Positions 45,126 through 52,846 of a DNA stretch of 57,630 nt are shown piece after piece; positions within the stretch are counted from its first letter, which is position 1; each line of letters starts with the position of its first letter. The notes beneath the pieces were generated by a model. The model worked only from the letters and a program-made list of their open reading frames with translations. It made no database searches and was not told the origin of the DNA. Position numbers and translations under genes: made by a program. The stretch lies in the NCBI GenBank assembly GCA_021740845.1, contig JAIOYZ010000026.1, positions 1 to 57,630 of the forward strand, written 5' to 3'. This stretch comes from Bacteroidia bacterium (GTDB lineage Bacteria; Bacteroidota; Bacteroidia; UKL13-3).

Positions 45126-46490
45126 TTATTTGGTTACCATTAACTTCTTTACCACCACTTGCTCTTCATTGGAAATACGAATAATATATTCTCCATTGTA
45201 TAAAGTTCTGGTATCAAAATAAGCAATGGTGCTGCCTTTATAAATGGTTGTTGTTTGCAATTGTCTACCACTTAAATCAAACAGCTCAACTTTCAAATCT
45301 TTTTGGGTTAAATCATTGGATTGTATAGCAACCAATTCGCTAGCAGGATTAGGGAAAACTCGGATATCTAATTCTATCGCTTTGCTTTGGTTCAAACCGG
45401 TACTTGATGGCTTGTATTGAGTAACTGGCTCTGTTATAGAGGTGACTTTTGCTTGGGTAACCATGCCATAAAAAGTTGGTCCTACCACATATGGATAAGC
45501 AGAATTCCATTTGCTATCTACCGTTGCAAAATAACAATAAATGCCCTCTGGGTATTCTGGAGTTTTGCAAAATCTTCCATTGTGCTCATCTAAAAAATCT
45601 GGAGTGGATGCCGATGTAGCAATGTATTCGTAATCTTCTCTAAACAATCCTAAAGGATAAGTAGTGCTAACATCAGGACCAGCAGTTACTGTGTTTCCAT
45701 TTGCGTATTTATTTCTTACGGTTATGTCTCTTAATTGGTAGCTAGATTTCATGCGAATAATGCCGCCTGTTCCATCTGCATTTTTGTAAGCATAAGCACC
45801 GTAAATTGGGAATCCGTCGTAGGCAAAACCAATCAATGGTGAGTGCTTAGTAGAATCAATTACATACAATCCATCGGCATCGTATAAATTGCAAATGGTA
45901 CTAACTACTTCTGCATCTAACTTAAAGGCGCTCGGATTTTGATGGTGGTGGTAATTTCCCATTGCTGGATGACCTTTAGAGCAATCAAATCCAGCTCTTT
46001 CAGCTACTATTGCATCGCGGTTCCATACGTTATCGCCCATACCACCGGAAGGACCGCCCGCCATTGTGCCGGTAGAGTTTTTCCAAGAAACACCATCGCG
46101 GTAATCAAACAAAGCCACTCCGTTTATAAACAATCCGATATTGCCTCCAGTTGTTGCAGTAGGTGTACCTGTTTTTTGAGCAGGATTTAAAGTGAATTTG
46201 AAAATTGCATTCTGACTTGTTGTTACAGAAGGATTGCCATCTAAAAATGGTCCGGTGATATAAGAAGGAACTCCATTGGCTCTTATATAAACAGAGCTTG
46301 CAGAATAATAAACACCCAAAACATTAGCAGAATCTGCATCGTCTATTGGTGTAGAATTGTTCTTTACATAATGCCTACCTTTTAATCCGGTAGTGTTTTG
46401 CATCCAGTTTAAAATGGCAGGATTGGTTTGAGCATAAGTGATTGCACTTAGCAATACCAATGCGAGGAGGGTGATTGGTTTTTTGGGCAT
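45126..46490 (-). CDS. YHYH-domain protein with T9SS sorting domain
   Basis: 454 aa with a signal peptide (MPKKPITLLALVLLSAITYAQ). The YHYH domain contains GHPAMGNYHHHQNPSAF and LIGFAYDGFPIYGAYAY, with clustered histidines suited to copper. The last ~80 residues form a type A T9SS sorting signal (DIRVFPNPASELVAIQ; LVNGEY-like strand; VVKKLMVTK). YHYH proteins often accompany multicopper oxidases and MbnP/MbnH, as here. Confidence 0.87.
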   Translation of the reverse strand: MPKKPITLLALVLLSAITYAQTNPAILNWMQNTTGLKGRHYVKNNSTPIDDADSANVLGVYYSASSVYIRANGVPSYITGPFLDGNPSVTTSQNAIFKFTLNPAQKTGTPTATTGGNIGLFINGVALFDYRDGVSWKNSTGTMAGGPSGGMGDNVWNRDAIVAERAGFDCSKGHPAMGNYHHHQNPSAFKLDAEVVSTICNLYDADGLYVIDSTKHSPLIGFAYDGFPIYGAYAYKNADGTGGIIRMKSSYQLRDITVRNKYANGNTVTAGPDVSTTYPLGLFREDYEYIATSASTPDFLDEHNGRFCKTPEYPEGIYCYFATVDSKWNSAYPYVVGPTFYGMVTQAKVTSITEPVTQYKPSSTGLNQSKAIELDIRVFPNPASELVAIQSNDLTQKDLKVELFDLSGRQLQTTTIYKGSTIAYFDTRTLYNGEYIIRISNEEQVVVKKLMVTK

Positions 46491-46499
46491 GGTTATTAG

Positions 46500-46630
46500 T
46501 TTTAAGTGTTAAGTTTTAAGTGTTAAGTTTTGAGTTTTAAGTTTATGGCTTTGCCAGCTGAAGCTTTAGCTTAGGATGAGTTGTTGGTAAATAAAAGCTA
46601 ATGGCTAATAGCTAATAGCTAACAGCTTTC
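46500..46630. repeat. Low-complexity spacer (TTAAGTGTTAAGTTT; GCTAATAGCTAATAGC)
   Basis: Short reiterated phrases with the AGCTAATGGCTAATAGCTAA type also seen at 56857-56910. No coding potential. It separates the YHYH and oxidase genes. Confidence 0.6.
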
Positions 46631-46632
46631 CT

Positions 46633-48330
46633 CTAATCCTTTATGAATTTTTTGGTGGTGACTATTTTGGTTTTTCCGTCGGTGAGTTGTAGGAAATAAA
46701 CACCGGAGGATAAGGTAGAAATATCAATTCCATTTTGCCATTCTGGTTGCGGTAACATGCGTACTGCTTTACCAGTTATGTTTAAAATAGAAATATAATA
46801 TACACTTGGATTGCTTTCATTAAAGGCTATAAAAAGCTTGTCCTTACCAGGGTTTGGGTACAAGCTAAAATCGTGCGACTCAGCGGTGGTTTTGCTTAAG
46901 CCTGTGCTTGTTTCTGTTACAATAAATTGTCCCATCATGCCTTCATCTTCGTGCAAAGAAATATGGCAATGGTACATAAATGGATGCAAGGCATCTGCAA
47001 AATCATCAAACTTAGCTATAAACTTTACTGTTGTTTGGGCTGGCACAAAAACCACATCTTTCCATCCTGCTTGAGCAGCTGCGGGAGCCGCACCATTAAC
47101 AGATAAAATATTAAACTCTACATCGTGAATATGAAATGGATGTCCAAAATTAGAGGTGCTTTTTATTTCCCAAATTTCAGTATTGTTTAAAGGAACATCA
47201 TAGTTGTTATAGTTGATATCAAATAGCTTGTGGTTAATAAGAAAAGCTGCCCCAGTAATGCCTGCTATATTGGTATCGTTAATGGTTAAATACCGGGTAA
47301 GGTTTGCATTAGCAGCCAAATGTGGGGTAATGCTTACCAAGCTTGTTGGAATTTGAGTAATGGCATTAGAAGTTGCAGCGCCAATATTTAAATGAAGGAT
47401 ATTAAAATCTTTTCTTGCCAAATAATTTACAAAGGGCCCGTTTGGAAAAACATCTCCTCCTGCCACATTTTGCGCCAAAGTTGAATTGTAAGCTTTTAAA
47501 TCAATCGATTTTCCAGAATCTGCTGAGCAATCTACCAAAATTTCAATTCGCTCTCCTGCATGAATTACGTAGCGATTCAAAGCAACTGGAGCTGTTAGCA
47601 ATCCGCCATCAGAAGCAATCACATAAAAGTTTCTGCTATCACTAAATCCCAAATTATACGAACGCTCTATTGCACCATTTAAAACTCTAAAGCGAACCAC
47701 TTGTGCTGGCACATTGTATTGCGCACGCAAGGTAAAATTGGTTAACATGCTATCGCCATAAGGAACTTCTACCAATTGATTATCGGTTCCAAAATCTCTA
47801 TCTGTTAATACCAAAGGAATATCATCAATACCATAAGTACGCGGCAAAGGCAATGCCGACTCAACACTATCTCTTACGATTATTAATCCACCAATGCCTT
47901 TGGTAATTTGCTCCATGGTCATTTCATGCAAATGCGGATGGTACCAATAAGTAGCGGCCAAATTCTCAACTTTCCAAAACGGTTGCCACAAGGTTCCTGG
48001 AGGAATTATTTGATGCGGACCACCATCCATTACTGCTGGCAAATGCATTCCGTGCCAATGCAAAGTAGTAGAATCGTTTAAATTATTTTTCACATTCATA
48101 TGCACCACCTCCCCTTTGTTGAAGAACAAAGTTGGTCCCCAAAATTTTCCGTTAATACCTCCCGTGATGGTTTGGTTTCCCGAAGCAACAACCTGTGCAA
48201 AGGTGTCTTTGATGTTTAGATTAAATTCTGTGCCCGACAAAGTATCAGGAATAAACAAGTTATTGTATTGAGCTTTTAGCCCAATTGTACTTGTAAGAAT
48301 TAGTCCAAAAAGAAGTGAAATTTTTCTCAT
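46633..48330 (-). CDS. Multicopper oxidase with T9SS sorting domain
   Basis: 565 aa with signal peptide. Three cupredoxin domains; copper ligands are visible in HWHGMHLPA, YWYHPHLHEMTMEQ, HPFHIHDVEF and FMYHCHISLHEDEGMMGQF (T1 Cys in the HCHxxxHExxGM box). The C-terminal ~75 residues are a T9SS domain (FSLYPNPGKDKLFIAF ... VVTTKKFIKD type). Likely a CueO/laccase-type oxidase placed outside the outer membrane, oxidising Cu(I) or organics. Confidence 0.93.
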   Translation of the reverse strand: MRKISLLFGLILTSTIGLKAQYNNLFIPDTLSGTEFNLNIKDTFAQVVASGNQTITGGINGKFWGPTLFFNKGEVVHMNVKNNLNDSTTLHWHGMHLPAVMDGGPHQIIPPGTLWQPFWKVENLAATYWYHPHLHEMTMEQITKGIGGLIIVRDSVESALPLPRTYGIDDIPLVLTDRDFGTDNQLVEVPYGDSMLTNFTLRAQYNVPAQVVRFRVLNGAIERSYNLGFSDSRNFYVIASDGGLLTAPVALNRYVIHAGERIEILVDCSADSGKSIDLKAYNSTLAQNVAGGDVFPNGPFVNYLARKDFNILHLNIGAATSNAITQIPTSLVSITPHLAANANLTRYLTINDTNIAGITGAAFLINHKLFDINYNNYDVPLNNTEIWEIKSTSNFGHPFHIHDVEFNILSVNGAAPAAAQAGWKDVVFVPAQTTVKFIAKFDDFADALHPFMYHCHISLHEDEGMMGQFIVTETSTGLSKTTAESHDFSLYPNPGKDKLFIAFNESNPSVYYISILNITGKAVRMLPQPEWQNGIDISTLSSGVYFLQLTDGKTKIVTTKKFIKD

Positions 48331-48496
48331 GTATAGCTTTAGTTTATTTCTTAGACGAGCAGTAATTTAAATTCCTTCGCTGTAAAAAAAAGATGACAAT
48401 TCTAGGAGACTAAAGCAAAGAATTCAGCAAATACAAGGCTTTGCAAGAATCAGATTTCTTAAAAACCAAATAAGTAAAATTCGGTTTGAACCAAAC

Positions 48497-49525
48497 CTAG
48501 TTGGATTTTAAAATTTCTCTTGGGTAGGCAAAGTCCTTATTAAAGAGAAAACTTTTATCGGTAAGGGTAAGTAAAAAGGCAGTTAAGTCGGTTTGCTGTT
48601 TGCTATCCAATTGTATCGGTGTCTTTAATTCTTTGTCTAAATTAGGTTCGGTTTGAACCAAATGGGTATAGTGGTACAAAACATCTTTGAGCTTTTTAAA
48701 GCGACCATCGTGCATGTATGGATAAGAGAATTCTAAGTTGCGGAGAGTTGGCACTTTGAATTTTAGAGAATCACTTGCATTTTGAGTGATGCGCATTCTC
48801 CCAAAATCTTTTAAGTTGGTATCTATGGGAAGACCGTTGTTTCTAAATTCTAAATTGGTAAACAAAGGTTCGGCATGGCAGGCGCTACAATTTTTTTTAA
48901 ATAATACATAACCGCTCTTTTCTTGCTCTGTAAATTTTGATGTACCACGCATCACGCTATCGTATTTAGAATTGGAGCTTACCAAAGTAAGCATGAATTG
49001 CGAAATGGCCTTTAAGGTATTTTCTCCCGTTGCCAAACTATCTTGATAGGCTGCAAAAAAGAGTTGTTTGTACAATGTAGATGCATTCAATTTTTCAACT
49101 ACCTGTTGTATGTTTTCTCCCATTTCATCGGGATGAGAAATAGGGGCCAAAGCCTGCATATCCAAATGGTTGATGGCACCATCCCACATAAAATTTTTGT
49201 GCCAAGCTAAGTTCATCAAAGCTGGCGAATTGCGCGTTCCAATACGGTCGTTTATGCCATGACTCAAGTTATGATCTACATGAGTAAAAGCGGTATAAAC
49301 AGAATGACAACTGGCACAAGAAATACTATTGTCTTGGGATAAAATAGGGTCGTAAAATAAAACCCTTCCCAATAAAATCTTTTCTTTGCTTAGGGGATTT
49401 TTCTTGAAATCGTAAGCAGGTTTTGGCCAATTTTTAGGGACAGAAAACAAAGCCCTTTCAACAACCTGAAATGCCAAGAAGAACATTCCCAAAAGAAACA
49501 AAATAAGCAGCTTGGATTTTCTCAT
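48497..49525 (-). CDS. Dihaem cytochrome-c peroxidase, MbnH/MauG-like
   Basis: 342 aa with N-terminal membrane/signal segment. Two c-haem sites: C70-x2-C73-H74 (CASCH) and C213-x2-C216-H217 (CSACH). GINDRIGTRNSPALMNLAWH and WDGAINHLDMQALAPISHPD are signatures of bacterial CCP/MauG. Overlaps the MbnP-like gene by 4 nt, and MbnH enzymes are known to convert a Trp of MbnP to kynurenine for copper binding. So this is a probable MbnH. Confidence 0.9.
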   Translation of the reverse strand: MRKSKLLILFLLGMFFLAFQVVERALFSVPKNWPKPAYDFKKNPLSKEKILLGRVLFYDPILSQDNSISCASCHSVYTAFTHVDHNLSHGINDRIGTRNSPALMNLAWHKNFMWDGAINHLDMQALAPISHPDEMGENIQQVVEKLNASTLYKQLFFAAYQDSLATGENTLKAISQFMLTLVSSNSKYDSVMRGTSKFTEQEKSGYVLFKKNCSACHAEPLFTNLEFRNNGLPIDTNLKDFGRMRITQNASDSLKFKVPTLRNLEFSYPYMHDGRFKKLKDVLYHYTHLVQTEPNLDKELKTPIQLDSKQQTDLTAFLLTLTDKSFLFNKDFAYPREILKSN

Positions 49526-50238
49526 TTGCCAATTAAAAAGAGATTGGGTAAAAGCCTTGCCAATTGCATGGCACTTGCATTAGGCGACATTACATGATTG
49601 ATTTTAGAACAATCCATATCTTCAAAAAACTTATCGAGTTGCAGGTATATTTTTGCATCTGAGTTTGGTTCAAACCGAACCTGTATTTCTTGCAGCGTAT
49701 TGTATGGAGCTTGGTATCCGCCAATATGATAAACCAACTCTTGATTTTGGCGTGCTGTTAAAGCTTCTAATTTAAAATTTATATATCCCGATTGCCATGT
49801 CCAATACATGCCTTTTGTTGGGTCTAAATCTCCTCCCATGGCACCAGAAACGGAGGTGGCACTATCAATGCCCACATTAAATTGGAGGGCATCGTATTCT
49901 ATATTTTGAGGAAGCTGAAGCGAAAGGTTAAAACTACTTGGTTCTAACAAATCTAATAAGTGAAAACTATTGGGTTCAGACCAAACCTTTCTGCCTTTAT
50001 AAAATAGACTTAAATTAGAAACATAAAAACGCAATTGGGTAATTTGGATGCTATCGGTTTGAACCAAAGGAAGCCATGTATTTGCTTGCAAAGATTGGTC
50101 ATGCCAGCGAGGAAAGATGCTTATTTGAGTAGTAACTTGTGCTATAGAAACAGAGGAAGTTAAAGCAAAAAACAATAGCATAACAACCCTAAATTTTGTT
50201 TGAACCCAATACATATGCAAGTGATTTTTCATTAACAA
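49522..50238 (-). CDS. MbnP-like copper-binding protein
   Basis: 238 aa or 230 aa (ATG at 50214, MYWVQTKFRVVMLLFFALTS, gives the better signal peptide). The core phrases QITQLRFYVSNLSLFYKG, AMGGDLDPTKGMYWTWQSGY and INFKLEALT are diagnostic of MbnP-like proteins; the Trp in MYWTWQSGY is a candidate for MbnH oxidation. First gene of the minus-strand copper set. Periplasmic or surface copper binding inferred. Confidence 0.85.
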   Translation of the reverse strand: MLMKNHLHMYWVQTKFRVVMLLFFALTSSVSIAQVTTQISIFPRWHDQSLQANTWLPLVQTDSIQITQLRFYVSNLSLFYKGRKVWSEPNSFHLLDLLEPSSFNLSLQLPQNIEYDALQFNVGIDSATSVSGAMGGDLDPTKGMYWTWQSGYINFKLEALTARQNQELVYHIGGYQAPYNTLQEIQVRFEPNSDAKIYLQLDKFFEDMDCSKINHVMSPNASAMQLARLLPNLFLIGK

Positions 50239-50358
50239 ATTCCTTTGCTTTAAATAGACGATAAAAATAGTATTTCCCTTTTCAAATTAATTAAGAATAA
50301 AATGACATTAGGTTATGAACTTAATTATTAGAACTTTGATATACCTAAACTAATAATT

Positions 50359-50730
50359 ATGAAAAAGCTAATATTACTTATTTGCCTTGGATTTTCGTTT
50401 CAATTAATGACTGCGAAAAACCCTTTCAAAAAAACACCAACTGTGCCTGGAACCTATGGCGTGAATGCCTGTGCTTTTGAAAACACTACCAATAAGGAGG
50501 TGCTACTACAATTAAAATTAAACGAAGACCAAAGCTTTGAATTGATTGATAATACTGACCCAAACAAAAATATTGCAACCACTGGAACCTGGACATTAGA
50601 TGGAAATAAAATTTTGTTAAGCAACTATTCTTCTGCTTATGCCATCTCTAATAAATGGAAGATAGACCCCAATTACCCATGCATTAAATCGCGCTTGGGA
50701 TTGGAGTTTACAAGAATTTGTAAGAAGTAA
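50359..50730 (+). CDS. Small secreted lipocalin-like protein
   Basis: 123 aa with signal peptide (MKKLILLICLGFSFQLMTAK). Strand pattern: VPGTYGVNACAFENTTNKEV, LKLNEDQSFELIDN, ATTGTWTLDGNKILLSNYSS, typical of lipocalin-like 'G-x-W' proteins. Unknown function, single gene. Confidence 0.75.
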   Translation: MKKLILLICLGFSFQLMTAKNPFKKTPTVPGTYGVNACAFENTTNKEVLLQLKLNEDQSFELIDNTDPNKNIATTGTWTLDGNKILLSNYSSAYAISNKWKIDPNYPCIKSRLGLEFTRICKK

Positions 50731-51093
50731 ATTTGGGTTTGGTTTGAACTGAAAATGCTTGAAATATTTTTGAAAATTTAAATGCCTTTAGACACTTACT
50801 GATGAAAAGCCAAATTTTCACAAAAGGTGATTTCAATTTCAGCAAGGTCTTTAATAAATTGTTTAGGTGCTTATGACCACCTTAAAGCATCTAATGAAAT
50901 TAATGAATTGGTGGATGATGACCAAGACTGGTTGAAAAAGAGAAATGTGAAATTAAAATCCTTACAAATTTGTTTTTTTTGAAATTTATATATATTTAAT
51001 AAACAAGATGCCTAATAAGAAATAAATCTACCTTTCAAATAGCGTAAATTTATTTCACCAATTAAAATCACCACCCAATTAAACAAATTACTT
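50731..51093. other. Spacer with possible gene remnant
   Basis: About 360 bp. A frame near 50840-50980 reads NCLGAYDHLKASNEINELVD and on to KKRNVKLKSLQI without a start, possibly the decayed tail of a gene of unknown family. The last 100 bp are AT-rich and probably hold the promoter of the lipoprotein gene at 51094. Confidence 0.35.
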
Positions 51094-51669
51094 ATGAAAA
51101 AAATACATTTAATAATCGCTTGCCTTATTTTCATACTTGTTAGTTGCAGAAGAGATATGGATTGCCCTGAGGATGATATATACCGTTACCCATTTGTTGA
51201 GGGAGACACCAATGTACTGGTTTACGCTATTCATGATACAATTACTTTTGTAAATCAAAATTTTGATGAAATTACATTTGTTTGTGTGGACAAGACCTAT
51301 TGGCCATATTCAACTGGAGGATATGATGGGTCAGGGCTTGATTGCGGACATAATACTTATTATGTCTCTGACAGGATTGAATTTGTATTTAAACCCTATG
51401 GAAACTCTCACCAATTTGTGTCTTATGTAACCAAAGACAAAACTTATCCAACTTCATATACAACAATGTTGTTGGATGACTATTTATTATGTAGAATTTA
51501 TGGACAAGATACTTTTTTTTATGTTGACTCCATTTTATATAAAGGTGATTATTTGCCAGGAGTGTACACTAGTAGAAATGATTCAATTGGATTATATAAT
51601 AAAAAATTTGGTATCATAAGATTTAAAGATAAGGATGAAACTATATGGGAATTAAAAGAAAAGAAATAA
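51094..51669 (+). CDS. Lipoprotein, unknown family
   Basis: 191 aa. Signal and lipobox IFILVSC (about 12-18), then RRDMDCPEDDIYRYPF. The body is rich in Tyr/Asp and beta-strand pattern (NVLVYAIHDTITFVNQNFDE, KFGIIRFKDKDETIWELKEK). Overlaps the next frame by 25 nt. Function unknown; probably periplasmic face of the outer membrane. Confidence 0.75.
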   Translation: MKKIHLIIACLIFILVSCRRDMDCPEDDIYRYPFVEGDTNVLVYAIHDTITFVNQNFDEITFVCVDKTYWPYSTGGYDGSGLDCGHNTYYVSDRIEFVFKPYGNSHQFVSYVTKDKTYPTSYTTMLLDDYLLCRIYGQDTFFYVDSILYKGDYLPGVYTSRNDSIGLYNKKFGIIRFKDKDETIWELKEKK

Positions 51670-52046
51670 TTGGACTAATTTTTCTCCAATTATTTTTTCT
51701 GCCATTGTTTGCGCAGGATTGCAATCATAAATCAATTAGTAATGCACCAAAGGAGATGACCACTGGTAGGTTTGAACCAAGTGGTCGAATCTCATTAGGT
51801 CATCCTTACACTCCAAGTTATGGTTCAAGCTTTGGCCAAAATTTTAATCCCAACTTAGCTGCCAAACTTCAGTTTAAATTGGATAGTTTGGTGACTGTGT
51901 TTTCATATAATACCAAAGGAATATCGGCAAGTGTGTTTTGCCCAGGGCAAGGCATTTGGCAAGGAGCTAGCGGCGTTTCTTATGCGGGCATTAACTCTTC
52001 TTATTCCGCAAACCAATTAATTCGGAAGTGCTGTAAACCCTATTGA
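51645..52046 (+). pseudogene. Truncated serine hydrolase (beta-lactamase class C-like) N-terminus
   Basis: Signal peptide IIGLIFLQLFFLPLFAQ, then LAAKLQFKLDSLVTVFSYNT and GISASVFCPGQGIWQGASGV, the opening of DD-peptidase/class C beta-lactamase-like hydrolases. The frame continues only to YAGINSS; beyond about 51990 the DNA is the 3' end of a PIN gene in the opposite strand. The catalytic SxxK motif is missing, so the enzyme is dead. Junction at about 51990-52010. Confidence 0.65.
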
Positions 52047-52434
52047 ATTTTTTAGATTTGAGTCCATTGTAAAGCACTTTGTCGCCAGTCCATAAATATC
52101 CTTTAAGGTGCTTTGTTAAAGCAACAAAATCTGAATCATCAACATCAATACTACTAACAATTAGTTCTGCCGCAAGCCAAGTTTTGGATGGAATTAGGAG
52201 CTCGTTTATAAAATTAATTTTAGTGAATAATTTAAATCTAGCTTCGTTAAGATTTTCGTTTGAAAGCTTAGAAATTCGTAACAGTTTATCCCAATGTTTG
52301 TCTATTTCATGCTGCATGTAATCGCAACTATAAAACTAAAAAACACCTTCCGAATTAAATATCAAATCTCAATTGGAACCATTGGTATTTAATAGTCCGC
52401 TAAAAATAATGTTTGTATCAACGATTATTTTCAT
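51991..52434 (-). pseudogene. PIN-domain toxin with two in-frame stops
   Basis: Starts MKIIVDTNIIFSGLLNTNGS (ATG at 52434), a classical PIN N-terminus. The frame then meets TGA (52369-52371) and TAG (52336-52338), but continues in frame as FNSEGVF, FYSCDYMQHEIDKHWDKLLR and SSIDVDDSDFVALTKHLKGY, with acidic residues at PIN positions. Downstream of WTGDKVLYNGLKSKKFNRVY it ends in hydrolase DNA. The antitoxin gene upstream is intact. Confidence 0.78.
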
Positions 52435-52634
52435 TTGATAAGCCTACTCCGATTTTTGTTCCACCAACCTTTCTTAATTTGCTTTGAAAGTTTGTCAACA
52501 TCAGATTGTTTAGCCTTAGATTCCGAAGTTGCTTCTTTGTAACTCAAAAAGTCTAAAAGCCTCTGTAACCCCTCCGTGTCAACATTGGATGATAGCCTTA
52601 TAATTACCTCACTATTTGTTCTTTCGATTAACAT
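52431..52634 (-). CDS. Antitoxin-like partner of the PIN pseudogene
   Basis: 67 aa, ending IKKGWWNKNRSRLI. Charged, helical, with the N-terminal strand MLIERTNSEVIIRLSSN, as in small VapB-type or unclassified antitoxins. Its stop overlaps the PIN ATG by 4 nt. Intact although the toxin is broken, which is the usual order of decay. Confidence 0.65.
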   Translation of the reverse strand: MLIERTNSEVIIRLSSNVDTEGLQRLLDFLSYKEATSESKAKQSDVDKLSKQIKKGWWNKNRSRLIK

Positions 52635-52846
52635 GCCATTCTGATTTGCAAATCAAGTATAAGGAAAATGTCCATTCTTTATTTCAGTTTTTGAAGTATA
52701 TCAAAGTCCAACAATAGTTCGTCCATTTCACCTTGGTATTTGAAAGCTTCTATTTGGTTACAAACTATTGGTTTCAATTAAGGTGAATTAAGGGTTGCAT
52801 TAAATATTCAATTAGAATCTTAATACAACTAATCAACAAAGTTTCC

